The translations under genes and the position numbers were made by a program. A stretch of DNA of 17,860 nt from positions 1 through 17,860 of the forward strand of contig CAYRTL010000106.1 of assembly GCA_964427005.1 (NCBI GenBank), in the 5' to 3' direction. Position 1 is the first letter of the stretch, and each line of letters opens with the position of its first letter. The notes under the pieces were generated by a model. The model saw only the letters and a program-made list of their open reading frames with translations. It did no database searches and was not told the origin of the DNA. Of the stretch, positions 6,800 through 14,356 are shown one piece after another. This DNA comes from JAMXLO01 sp964427005. GTDB lineage: Bacteria > Pseudomonadota > Alphaproteobacteria > Acetobacterales > Acetobacteraceae.

Positions 6800-7498
6800 T
6801 CAGACCTCGAGCCACTCGCGACGGATGTCCGCGTTGGCTTCGAGATCCGCAGGCATGCCTTCGAACACGATACGGCCGTGACCCATGACGTAAAGCCGAT
6901 GCGAAATCGTCAGTGCGATGGTGAGCTTCTGCTCGACAAGCAGTATCGCCACTCCGCGCCGCGCGATCTCCTCCAACAGCCGGCCAACCTGCTCCACCAG
7001 CATCGGAGCAAGCCCTTCTGTCGGCTCATCGATCAGGATCAGGTCCGGATCGCCCATCAGCGTGCGGCACATGGTCAGCATCTGCTGCTCGCCACCGGAC
7101 AGCACGCCGGCGGCGTTGTGCTGCCGTTCGGCCAGGTTGGGAAACAGCCTGAACACGTCATCGAAATTCCAGCGGCCGAACTTGCCAGCGTGCTTCAAGC
7201 CGAGCAGCAGGTTCTGGCGCACTGTCAGTGTCGGAAAGATCTGACGATCCTCGGGCACATAGCCGATACCCGCTTTGGCGATCAAATTCGCTCGCATGCC
7301 CGCGAGGTCGCGACCCCGATACCGGATGGTGCCGACAGGCGGCACCAAGCCCATGATCGCTTTGCATGTCGTTGAACGGCCGACGCCATTACGGCCGAGA
7401 AGCGAGACAATCTCACCCTCGCCGACAGTCAGCTCCACGCCTTGCAGGATGTGGCTCTTGCCATAGAACGCGTGCAGGTCGTGAACTTCGAGCATCAC
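6800..7498 (-). CDS. livF: Branched-chain amino acid-type ABC transporter ATPase (LivF family)
   Basis: One of two cytoplasmic ATPases that power the LivHM permease. The 232-residue protein has the full ABC layout: Walker A at 35-43, Q-loop region, signature LSGGEQ at 133-138, Walker B LILIDEP with Asp157 and Glu158, and the LivF-typical LLVEQ in place of an H-loop histidine. The Walker A reads GRNGVGRST: residue 41 is arginine (codon CGT, plus-strand 7376-7378) where lysine is standard. From memory, similar GRS versions occur in a LivF subfamily, so this may be a lineage feature and not damage. The start overlaps the livG stop by 4 bp (ATGA type). The recX start follows 4 nt after the stop. 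Confidence 0.93.
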   Translation of the reverse strand: MMLEVHDLHAFYGKSHILQGVELTVGEGEIVSLLGRNGVGRSTTCKAIMGLVPPVGTIRYRGRDLAGMRANLIAKAGIGYVPEDRQIFPTLTVRQNLLLGLKHAGKFGRWNFDDVFRLFPNLAERQHNAAGVLSGGEQQMLTMCRTLMGDPDLILIDEPTEGLAPMLVEQVGRLLEEIARRGVAILLVEQKLTIALTISHRLYVMGHGRIVFEGMPADLEANADIRREWLEV

Positions 7499-8250
7499 GC
7501 GGCGAGCTTCCCAAGATAGGCTTCCTGGACTTCCCGGCTGGCGCGGATCATCGCTGGCGGTCCGGATGCGATCACCCGGCCATAGACCAGCACGGTGATC
7601 GTGTCGGCAAGGTCGAACACGACGCGCATGTCGTGCTCCACCACGACCAATGTCTTGCCTTGCGTCACGCGCCGGATCAGTCCGACGGCATATTCTGTTT
7701 CGCTGTGGCTCATCCCGGCTGTCGGTTCGTCCAACAGAATCACGCTGGCACGGCCGGCCACGGTCATGCCGATTTCCAGCGCGCGCTGCTCCGCGTAGGA
7801 CAACAACCCGGCAGCAACATCGCGACGCGTGGCAAGGTTCAGATCCTCGAGCAACTCCTGGGCAGCTTCATTCAGCGCACGCTGCCGCGCCAGCAGGTGC
7901 CAGAACGAGTAACGATAACCGCGGCTCCATAGCAGGGCGCAGCGTAGATTCTCGAATACGGTCAGCCGCTGAAAGATCGAGGTGATCTGGAAACTGCGCG
8001 ACAGCCCCAGCCGGTTGATGCGTTGCGGCGGCAGTCCATCGATCCGTTGTCCGTTCAGTTCGATGGCCCCGCTCGTGATCGGAAAGCGGCCCGATATCAG
8101 GTTGAACAGCGTGGTCTTGCCTGCACCGTTCGGACCGATGATCGCATGACGTTCGCCCCGCGTGACATCCAGGCTGACACCGTGGATGATCTGCGTGGGG
8201 CCGAAGCTCTTCCATACATCGTTGAGCCGGATGGCAGGCACGCCGGTCAT
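7495..8250 (-). CDS. livG: Branched-chain amino acid-type ABC transporter ATPase (LivG family)
   Basis: The second cytoplasmic ATPase of the Liv-type importer, 251 residues as usual for LivG. Walker A is canonical, GPNGAGKTT at 39-47 with Lys45. The signature is the LivG-style LSYAEQ at 150-155, followed by RALEIGM. Walker B is VILLDEPTAGMS with Asp174 and Glu175, and the switch histidine is in VVVEHDM (His206). Both ends overlap neighbours by 4 bp (livM stop before, livF start after), which indicates translational coupling. LivG has an intact catalytic site, so the LivG-LivF pair may hydrolyse ATP asymmetrically if the LivF arginine variant is weak. Confidence 0.95.
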   Translation of the reverse strand: MTGVPAIRLNDVWKSFGPTQIIHGVSLDVTRGERHAIIGPNGAGKTTLFNLISGRFPITSGAIELNGQRIDGLPPQRINRLGLSRSFQITSIFQRLTVFENLRCALLWSRGYRYSFWHLLARQRALNEAAQELLEDLNLATRRDVAAGLLSYAEQRALEIGMTVAGRASVILLDEPTAGMSHSETEYAVGLIRRVTQGKTLVVVEHDMRVVFDLADTITVLVYGRVIASGPPAMIRASREVQEAYLGKLAA

Positions 8251-9515
8251 CCGCGCGCCTCCTGCAAATCATCCGTCAGCACTTCCCAGACACGGCCGAA
8301 GGCGCGTGCCTCTTTACGCAGCCAGATCGCGCCGATAACCAGAAGCGCGGCTGCAATCGTCCAAGGCAGGACGCTCCGAACGTCAACCGGCGAACCGAAC
8401 AGCACCAGGCTCTTTCCTTGCTCCGCGCCGATGGTCAGGAACGACAGCAGCTCGACCAGACCGACGAAGCCGGCAATGGTCGCCAGCCCTGCCGGCAGCA
8501 GGCGCAGATACGGCCACATCAGCCGCGAAGCCCGACCAGCGCGCCAGATCGGGCCGTGAGCCACGATGATGCCAGCCAGGCCGGTGGGCGCGAACGTCAC
8601 CATGGCGATGAACAGCACGCCGACATAGATCAGCCAGGAGTTCGACATCAGGCTGACACCGCTTTGCAGCAAGGTGACGAGTACGGCGCCAAGCACCGGA
8701 CCGGCAAACACCATGCTGCCGCCGATATAGGCCATCAGCAGTGCGTTCGCGGAGAGCGGGCCGGCGACGGCATCGAAGGTGACGATTTCGTAGGTGATCG
8801 CGTAGAGGCCTCCGCCGATGCCGGCGAAGAACCCGGCGAGCGAGAATTGCAGAAAGCGCACGACACGTGGATCGTAGCCCATGAACTGCGCGCGCTCGAA
8901 ATTGTCGCGACAGGCATTCGCCATGCGCCCGAGCGGCGTCGTTGTCTGCAACCGCATGGCAATGGCCGCGATGAAGGTCCATGCCACGATCAGGTAATAG
9001 ACCTGAATGCCGGATGCATAGGACAGACCGAACAGGCTGTGGTCGATCATGCGGTTGGTGCTGACACCGCCCTCGCCACCGAAGAAGTGGTGGAACATCA
9101 GGGCGGCGGTGGCGACCAGTTCGCCAATGCCGAGTGTGATCATGGCGAAGGCGGTCGCGCGCTGCTTGGTCGCCATCGAGCCGAACACCATCGCCAGGCC
9201 GAGACCGGCGAAGCCGGACAGCAGCGGCATCAATTCCATTGGTATCGGCAGCGAGCCGTCCCCGGCGGCATTGAGGAAATGCACCATGCAGTAGCCACCG
9301 AAGCCAAAGAACGTGGCATGGCAGAGCGAGAACAGTCCCGACTGGCCCAGCAGCATGTTGTATGACAGGGCCAGAATGGTCATCATGCCCATCTGGCTCA
9401 GCATCGAGACGACGAAGCCGGCGTGCCGGTGATGCGGCCAGTCATAGAACGCCCAGGGCAACAGCACCGCGACAGCGGCCAGTGCGAGCCAGGGAATCCA
9501 GGCGCGGTGCTTCAC
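8247..9515 (-). CDS. livM: Branched-chain amino acid-type ABC transporter permease (LivM family) with C-terminal extension
   Basis: A membrane subunit of the Liv-type importer. The core (about residues 1-315) has the LivM pattern: NMLLGQSGLFSLCHATFFGFGGY near residue 55, the AFAMITLGIGELV segment, GRMANACRDNFERAQFMGYD (the cytoplasmic coupling loop, near 200), and AYIGGSMVFAGPVLGAVLV near 270, ending at FAPTGLAGIIV. Unlike short LivM proteins of 300-330 residues, it continues for about 105 residues with two further hydrophobic segments (LLPAGLATIAGFVGLVELLS and VLPWTIAAALLVIGAIWL) and a charged tail. E. coli LivM is also long, but there the extra part is N-terminal. The start overlaps the livH stop by 4 bp. 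Confidence 0.92.
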   Translation of the reverse strand: MKHRAWIPWLALAAVAVLLPWAFYDWPHHRHAGFVVSMLSQMGMMTILALSYNMLLGQSGLFSLCHATFFGFGGYCMVHFLNAAGDGSLPIPMELMPLLSGFAGLGLAMVFGSMATKQRATAFAMITLGIGELVATAALMFHHFFGGEGGVSTNRMIDHSLFGLSYASGIQVYYLIVAWTFIAAIAMRLQTTTPLGRMANACRDNFERAQFMGYDPRVVRFLQFSLAGFFAGIGGGLYAITYEIVTFDAVAGPLSANALLMAYIGGSMVFAGPVLGAVLVTLLQSGVSLMSNSWLIYVGVLFIAMVTFAPTGLAGIIVAHGPIWRAGRASRLMWPYLRLLPAGLATIAGFVGLVELLSFLTIGAEQGKSLVLFGSPVDVRSVLPWTIAAALLVIGAIWLRKEARAFGRVWEVLTDDLQEARG

Positions 9516-10459
9516 GTGTCGCGCGTCCCCATCAGGCCTCGTGGGCGAAACAGCAGGATCAACACCATCATCAGCAGCGGCAGCAGCGCACCGATGCGCG
9601 CAACCGGCACGGTGAGAATCTCGCCCAGCAGGTCATCTGCACGCAACGTGACGCCCAGAGGGCGCAGCGCATCCGCCACCGATGCGTCTATCACCACTGC
9701 GAAGGTGGAGATCATGCCCATGATAATGGAAGCAATGAAACAGCCCGCGAGCGAGCCCAGTCCGCCGAACACCACGACCACGAACACGATCGGCCCCATC
9801 GCATCGGCCATCCCCGGCTCGGTGGACTGGTAGTTGCCGCCAATGACCCCGGCGAGGCCGGCGAGAAGGCAGCCGCCGGCAAACACGATGGTAAACACCC
9901 GCGGCACATTATGGCCCAGCGCGGACACCATGCCCGGATGGGTGAGTGCCGCCTGGATGATCAAGCCAATCCGCGTGCGCTTCAGCAGCAGCCAGATCGC
10001 GCCCAGCATGCCGGCCGAGACCAGCAGCATGAAGGCGCGGTAAGCGGGGAACTGCAGGCCGTAGAGGGTGAACAGGGGGAAATCGAGCGCGGCCGGAACG
10101 CGATAGGGCTCCGGCAGCATGCCCCAACCCATCTGGACCGATCGGCCGATGATGAAGACCAGGCCGAAGGTGAACAGCAGTTCGGCGATGTGGCCGTTCT
10201 GGTGCACACGCCGCAGTCCGAAGACTTCGATCGCCGCGCCGAGAAGGCCGCACAGAGCCGGCGCGATGATCAAGGCCGGCCAGAAGCCGATCCACCTGCT
10301 GGTCTCGAAGGCGAAATAGGCGCCGAGCATGTAGACCGAGGCATGTGCGAAGTTCAGCACGCCCATCATGCTGAAGATCAGGGTCAGGCCCGATGCCAGC
10401 ATGAACAGCAGCATGCCATAGACGAGGCCATTCAGCAGGGAGACGAGTATGACCTCCAT
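9512..10459 (-). CDS. livH: Branched-chain amino acid-type ABC transporter permease (LivH family)
   Basis: The partner inner-membrane permease to LivM, 315 residues, slightly longer than the typical 290-310. The N-terminus LLNGLVYGMLLFMLASGLTL followed by IFSMMGVLNFAHASVYMLGAY is diagnostic for LivH. Later segments include GGNYQSTEPGMADAMGPIVF and VVFGGLGSLAGCFIASIIMG, matching the conserved cytoplasmic and last transmembrane regions. It starts 34 bp after the binding-protein stop and overlaps livM by 4 bp at its own stop, so it is the first permease gene of the operon. Confidence 0.94.
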   Translation of the reverse strand: MEVILVSLLNGLVYGMLLFMLASGLTLIFSMMGVLNFAHASVYMLGAYFAFETSRWIGFWPALIIAPALCGLLGAAIEVFGLRRVHQNGHIAELLFTFGLVFIIGRSVQMGWGMLPEPYRVPAALDFPLFTLYGLQFPAYRAFMLLVSAGMLGAIWLLLKRTRIGLIIQAALTHPGMVSALGHNVPRVFTIVFAGGCLLAGLAGVIGGNYQSTEPGMADAMGPIVFVVVVFGGLGSLAGCFIASIIMGMISTFAVVIDASVADALRPLGVTLRADDLLGEILTVPVARIGALLPLLMMVLILLFRPRGLMGTRDT

Positions 10460-10493
10460 GCGGAACGACCTCGCCGTGGTTGCGATAGGTTGC

Positions 10494-11744
10494 CTACTCT
10501 TTCGGACGCTTCATCTTGCAGATGGTGGGCAGTGTCAGGTCGGTATCGACCAGCTTGGCTTCGGTCTTCCAGCCGAGGCCGGTCTTTTCCGCATCGAGCT
10601 TTGCGCTTTTCGTGAAGATCGCCTCACGCAATGGGCTGAGCAGTTGATGGTCCTCGGCTCGCATGATGTTCTCATCGCCCATCATGTCGGTGGCCTTCAT
10701 ACCCTCCAGCGCCAACGCTACCTTCAGCGCATCGGTCGAGCCCGCCTTGTTGATCGCTGCCGTCAGCATGCGGAACATGGTGACGTAGTCCAGCGGAATG
10801 AAGTTGAAGTCCGCGCGGGCGCGGAACCCTTCGACGAATTTCTGGGCCGCCTCGTTGTGCTCTTCGCCCGGCACGTTGTCATGGAACTCCATGATCGATG
10901 TCAGCCGGTTGTCACCTGCTGGGCCGGTCGATGTCGGGCCACCCGGCTGATGCGCGAGGTAGGAATCGTAGCGAATTTCCAGACCGGCGTCGTTACCGGC
11001 TTTCATCAGCAGATTGAGATCGCGGTCATAATTCGAGGTCACCAGCGACTGTGCACCGGACGCCTTGATTTTCGCAATGTACGGCGAGAAATCCTGCACC
11101 TTGCCGAACGGCACCAGTTCATCGGCGACCACCTTGATGTCGGGCCGGAACTGCTGGAGGTATTTCAGCGTCGCCTTCTGCACGGACTGGCCGAACAGGT
11201 AGTCCTGGTTGAGGACATAGACGCTCTTCACCGAAGCGGGCAGCGTCTTGATGCGGGCCACCGCGCGCTGATCGACATTGGCGGTGAAGCGGAAGTGCCA
11301 GAAATCGCACTGCTCATTGGTCAGCTCGGTCGCCAGCGCGCCACAGTTCAAATAAAGTAGCCGGTTGTCGGGATTGCGTGCATTGTGTTTTGACACGGCG
11401 TCGATCATCGCTGAACCGACGTTCGACCCGACGCAATGCATCACGAACGGCATGTTCTGGTCGGTGATGCTCTTGAGGGCGATCAGCGCTTCGGCCGGCT
11501 GTAGCTTCGAATCGAACGTCACCAGTTCGTATTTCTTGCCGAGTGGGCCGCCTTCGGCGTTGATCATCTCGAGGATGTAGTTGAAGACCTTGAGGAAGTT
11601 GTTGCCGGTGGCAGCGAACGGGCCGGAGAACGGATCGACGTAACCGATCTTTATCGTCGCATCGGCCGCGCGGGACGACGGACCCCACGCCGCGATTGCC
11701 AAGCATGCCATGAAGACTGCAGCCAGTAAGCGCCGGTGTTTCAT
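10494..11744 (-). CDS. Liv-type ABC transporter substrate-binding protein
   Basis: The periplasmic receptor of the Liv-type importer. I place the start at the ATG at 11744 (416 residues), since a purine-rich AGGGGG lies at 11749-11754 and the product then begins with a Sec signal peptide, MKHRRLLAAVFMACLAIAAW, cleaved near SRA-AD; an in-frame ATG at 11828 would bury the signal behind 28 polar residues. The mature protein starts with IKIGYVDPFSGPFAATG, typical of Peripla_BP_6 receptors, and contains IKTLPASVKSVYVLNQDYLFGQ and AGAQSLVTSNYDRDLNLLMKA-like lobes. This receptor family binds branched-chain amino acids but also aromatic acids, amides and urea, so the ligand is open. As first gene of the operon it probably has its own strong expression. 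Confidence 0.93.
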   Translation of the reverse strand: MKHRRLLAAVFMACLAIAAWGPSSRAADATIKIGYVDPFSGPFAATGNNFLKVFNYILEMINAEGGPLGKKYELVTFDSKLQPAEALIALKSITDQNMPFVMHCVGSNVGSAMIDAVSKHNARNPDNRLLYLNCGALATELTNEQCDFWHFRFTANVDQRAVARIKTLPASVKSVYVLNQDYLFGQSVQKATLKYLQQFRPDIKVVADELVPFGKVQDFSPYIAKIKASGAQSLVTSNYDRDLNLLMKAGNDAGLEIRYDSYLAHQPGGPTSTGPAGDNRLTSIMEFHDNVPGEEHNEAAQKFVEGFRARADFNFIPLDYVTMFRMLTAAINKAGSTDALKVALALEGMKATDMMGDENIMRAEDHQLLSPLREAIFTKSAKLDAEKTGLGWKTEAKLVDTDLTLPTICKMKRPKE

Positions 11745-11818
11745 GCTTCCCCCTGAGCCCGATTCATTTGGCGTTCGTAGCGGCCTCGGTTCCTGTTTGA
11801 CCCTTACACCGCGTGCCG

Positions 11819-11829
11819 ATTGAGTCAAT
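11819..11829. promoter_or_regulatory. Candidate operator dyad ATTGA-N-TCAAT
   Basis: A perfect 5-bp inverted repeat with a single central base lies about 75-85 bp upstream of the binding-protein start. It overlaps the candidate minus-strand -35 hexamer, as a repressor site would. It is short enough to be chance, and no regulator gene is adjacent. Confidence 0.2.
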
Positions 11830-11950
11830 TAACCTGGTAGCGCGCCCTGCAAGCCTCCACATTCGCGTTGCCACATGCTGAACGGAGAGCCGTGTGAGAC
11901 GAAAGTCCCATTCGCTGCTCTGTCAGTCTCCTCCGGCACTGCTCACCCGT

Positions 11951-11980
11951 TTGACACCCGTGCACACAACCGCCAATGAT
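11951..11980 (+). promoter_or_regulatory. Candidate sigma-70 promoter for argDF
   Basis: A consensus -35 TTGACA at 11951-11956 is followed after 18 bp by AATGAT at 11975-11980, which matches the -10 consensus at four of six positions. Transcription would begin near 11987, giving a leader of about 70 nt before argD. The perfect -35 makes this the best promoter candidate in the window, but the -10 is weak. Confidence 0.4.
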
Positions 11981-11996
11981 CCGCGCTTCCTCTGGA

Positions 11997-12021
11997 CCCG
12001 CCCCGAACGGTCGCGGGCGGG
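11997..12021 (+). promoter_or_regulatory. GC-rich hairpin in the argD leader
   Basis: CCCGCCC (11997-12003) and GGGCGGG (12015-12021) form a perfect 7-bp stem around an 11-nt loop. It lies between the predicted transcription start and the argD ribosome site (AAGAAGG, 12041-12047). No T-run follows, so it is not an obvious attenuator; it could affect mRNA stability or translation. Chance is possible in GC-rich DNA. Confidence 0.3.
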
Positions 12022-12057
12022 AGATCCATTGGAAGCCCACAAGAAGGTTCTATACCC

Positions 12058-13254
12058 ATGATTTCCGCTCTGTTGCCGAACTACGCCCGTGCCGACCTCG
12101 CGTTTGAGCGGGGCGAAGGCGCCTGGTTGTGGACGGTCGACGGGCGACGACTGCTCGACTTCGGCTCCGGCATTGCCACCGCTTCGCTGGGCCACGGCCA
12201 TCCGCATCTCTCGCGGGCGATCGCGGAGCAGGCGGCAAAGGTGATGCACGTCTCCAACCTGTACCGTATCCCCGGCGCCGAGACGCTGGCGCAGCGGCTG
12301 GTGGACGCCACGTTCGCGGATAGTGTGTTCTTCTGCAACTCGGGCGCCGAAGCGAACGAGGGCATGATCAAGATGATGCGCCGCGCGATGTTCGACGCGG
12401 GCAAGCCCGAGCGCTTTCGCTTCATCACCTTTGAGGGCGCGTTCCACGGCCGCACGCTGGCAACGCTCGCCGCGACTGGCAACGCCAAGTACCTCGAAGG
12501 CTTTGGCCCCGTCGTGGAAGGTTTCGACCAGGTGCCGTTCAACAACATGAACGCAGTCCGCAATGCTATCGGTCCCACCACTGCCGGCATCATCGTTGAG
12601 CCGGTACAGGGCGAGGGCGGCGTGCGTTCAGCCGACATGCAGTTCCTGCGCGATCTTCGCGCGGTATGCGATGAATACGGGATTATCCTCGGTATGGACG
12701 AGGTGCAGTCCGGCATGGGTCGCACCGGCAAGCTGTTCGCGCATGAATGGGCGGGCATCACGCCGGACGTCATGTCGGCGGCCAAGGGTATCGGCGGCGG
12801 CTTCCCGCTGGGTGCGGTGCTGGCAAAGGAGCAGTTTGCAAAAGCGCTGAAGCCCGGCACGCACGGCACGACGTTCGGCGGCAATCCGCTCGCCTGCGCG
12901 GCTGGCAACGCGGTGCTGGACATCGTCCTGGCACCCGGTTTCCTGGCTGAGGTTGAGCGAAAGGGTAAGCGGCTGCGCGCCGAGCTCGACGAGATCGCCC
13001 GCGAGTATCCGCAGGTCTATGAGGACGCGCGTGGCATGGGGCTGCTGCTTGGCATGAAGTGCGTGCTGCCCGTTGGTGAGGTGCAGGCCGCCTGCGTTGC
13101 CGAAGGCCTGATGGCGATCACCGCGGGCGATAACGTGCTGCGTCTGGCACCACCGTTGGTGGTGACCGATGCGGATCTGGACGAGGCGGTGGTGATGCTG
13201 CGCCGTGCCACGCGCCGCGTGCTGCCTTCCGCAGCCAAGGCAGCAGCGAAGTGA
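12058..13254 (+). CDS. argD: Acetylornithine aminotransferase
   Basis: This PLP-dependent class III aminotransferase converts N-acetylglutamate semialdehyde and glutamate to N-acetylornithine and 2-oxoglutarate in arginine biosynthesis; many homologues also serve lysine biosynthesis as succinyldiaminopimelate aminotransferase. The 398 residues match the family length. Motifs visible are SGAEANEG at 95-102 (phosphate binding), VEPVQGEGG near 182, DEVQSGMGRTG with Asp214 pairing with the PLP ring nitrogen, and SAAKGIGGGFPLGA with Lys243 as the Schiff-base lysine. The ATG follows AAGAAGG by 10 nt. The stop overlaps the argF GTG, and the two genes form an operon divergent from the Liv-type operon. 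Confidence 0.94.
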   Translation: MISALLPNYARADLAFERGEGAWLWTVDGRRLLDFGSGIATASLGHGHPHLSRAIAEQAAKVMHVSNLYRIPGAETLAQRLVDATFADSVFFCNSGAEANEGMIKMMRRAMFDAGKPERFRFITFEGAFHGRTLATLAATGNAKYLEGFGPVVEGFDQVPFNNMNAVRNAIGPTTAGIIVEPVQGEGGVRSADMQFLRDLRAVCDEYGIILGMDEVQSGMGRTGKLFAHEWAGITPDVMSAAKGIGGGFPLGAVLAKEQFAKALKPGTHGTTFGGNPLACAAGNAVLDIVLAPGFLAEVERKGKRLRAELDEIAREYPQVYEDARGMGLLLGMKCVLPVGEVQAACVAEGLMAITAGDNVLRLAPPLVVTDADLDEAVVMLRRATRRVLPSAAKAAAK

Positions 13255-14216
13255 GCGCGTCGCTTCGGCGCGCCGAAAGGGCGGAGGGCCGGTCAACCGA
13301 CAAGATTGCCGGCCTGAGGCACTTCCTGGACCTGCGCGACTTCGAGTCCGGGACGCTGCGGCAGATGCTGGACGTCGCGGCGAACTACAAGCGCGGCGGG
13401 GTGTCATCGCGCCCGCTCGCCGGCAAGACACTGGCGATGATCTTCGAAAAGCCTTCCACCCGTACTCGCGTCTCGTTCGAGGTCGGCATGCGGCAGTTGG
13501 GCGGCGACGTCGTGGTGCTCTCGGCGCGGGATATGCAGAGCGGGCGCGGCGAATCTCCGGCCGACACTGCGCGCGTGCTCTCACGTTACGTCGATGCGAT
13601 CATGATGCGCACCGATAATGTAGCGAAGCTGCACGAGCTGGCTGAGTACGCCACGGTGCCAGTGATCAATGGGCTGACCGACACCTCGCATCCCTGCCAG
13701 CTCATGGCGGATGTGCTAACCTTCGAGGAGCATCGCGGCCCTATTGCTGGGCAGGTCGTGGCGTGGTGCGGTGATGGCAATAACGTCGCGCGAAGCTGGA
13801 TGGAGGCGGCGGTTCGCTTTGGCTTCACGCTGCGATTGGCGACACCGGATGCGCTGCGCCCTCCCGCGGATCTGATCGAATGGGCTCGAGCCCAGGGCGG
13901 GAAGATCGAGCTGACGGATGACCCCGAGAAGGCGGTTGCGGGGGCGCGCTGCGTGGTCACTGACACGTGGGTGTCGATGTCGGACGATCCGCAGACCAAC
14001 CGGCACAACATGCTGGCGCCATACCGCGTCACGAATGCGCTGATGGCGAAAGCGGCGGCGGATGCGATCTTCATGCACTGCCTGCCAGCGCATCGCGGCG
14101 AGGAGGTCACCGAGGAGGTGATCGAGGGGCCACAGTCGGTAGTGTTCGACGAGGCGGAGAACCGGCTGCACGCGCAGAAAGGCGTGCTGGCCTGGGTACT
14201 CGGCGCCGTCCGATAG
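13251..14216 (+). CDS. argF: Ornithine carbamoyltransferase
   Basis: The enzyme joins carbamoyl phosphate and ornithine to make citrulline in the cytoplasm, the sixth step of arginine biosynthesis. Diagnostic motifs are all present: FEKPSTRTRVSFE with the carbamoyl-phosphate loop S69-T70-R71-T72-R73, DTSHPCQ at 144-150, DTWVSM near 240 in the ornithine-binding loop, and HCLPAHRGEEV with Cys277. At 321 residues it is typical. It starts with GTG inside a GTGA overlap with the argD stop, so it is translationally coupled. About 20 residues precede the usual LRHFLDLRDF start of the fold, so the exact N-terminus is less certain. hslO, which follows argF in several alphaproteobacteria, is absent here; an esterase gene follows after 136 bp. 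Confidence 0.95.
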   Translation: MSASLRRAERAEGRSTDKIAGLRHFLDLRDFESGTLRQMLDVAANYKRGGVSSRPLAGKTLAMIFEKPSTRTRVSFEVGMRQLGGDVVVLSARDMQSGRGESPADTARVLSRYVDAIMMRTDNVAKLHELAEYATVPVINGLTDTSHPCQLMADVLTFEEHRGPIAGQVVAWCGDGNNVARSWMEAAVRFGFTLRLATPDALRPPADLIEWARAQGGKIELTDDPEKAVAGARCVVTDTWVSMSDDPQTNRHNMLAPYRVTNALMAKAAADAIFMHCLPAHRGEEVTEEVIEGPQSVVFDEAENRLHAQKGVLAWVLGAVR

Positions 14217-14326
14217 CCCGCCTGCACAGTTCGGTTGCTGCTTCACGGCCGGGTGACTCTACCTGGGCGGGGGTGGGCGATTTCAAGACCTGCGTTGCAC
14301 CGCAGCAATCCCCTTATGTTCGGGGC

Positions 14327-14356
14327 ATGAAAGACAGGAGCCCTGACCTAGAATGA
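14327..14356 (+). other. Nine-codon mini-ORF overlapping the esterase start
   Basis: An ATG at 14327 opens a frame encoding MKDRSPDLE and stops at the TGA of 14354-14356, which overlaps the esterase ATG at 14353 in an ATGA arrangement. Such an ORF could couple translation to the esterase, whose own AGGAG (14336-14340) is 12 nt from its ATG, longer than ideal. The mini-ORF has no clear ribosome site of its own, so chance is quite possible. Confidence 0.2.

Larger units (their letters stand above)
11745..12057. promoter_or_regulatory. 313-bp divergent regulatory region between the Liv operon and argDF
   Basis: No gene is supported here. The region must hold the promoters of both the Liv-type operon (minus) and argDF (plus). 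On the minus strand, TTGACT at 11823-11828 could be a -35 element, but the best -10 at proper spacing (TAAGGG, 11801-11806) is poor. The same bases sit in a short dyad, ATTGA/TCAAT (11819-11829). The arg side is described separately. I see no tRNA, small ORF with a good start, or T-box/riboswitch architecture. Confidence 0.6.

Noticed and set aside
8418..10615. Two long plus-strand open frames (about 315 and 417 codons) opposite livM and livH
   Set aside because: Their products are dominated by His, Gln, Arg, Asp and Ala with no motif. They mirror well-supported membrane proteins and arise from third-position GC bias.
11745..11828. Upstream start for the Liv-type binding protein at 11828
   Set aside because: It would place 28 polar residues before a clear Sec signal peptide, while the ATG at 11744 has a purine-rich ribosome site.
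14217..14352. CCCGCC/GGCGGG and CCCC/GGGG repeats after argF as a terminator
   Set aside because: The first pair is separated by about 40 nt and the second is only 4 bp with a bulge; neither is followed by a T-run.
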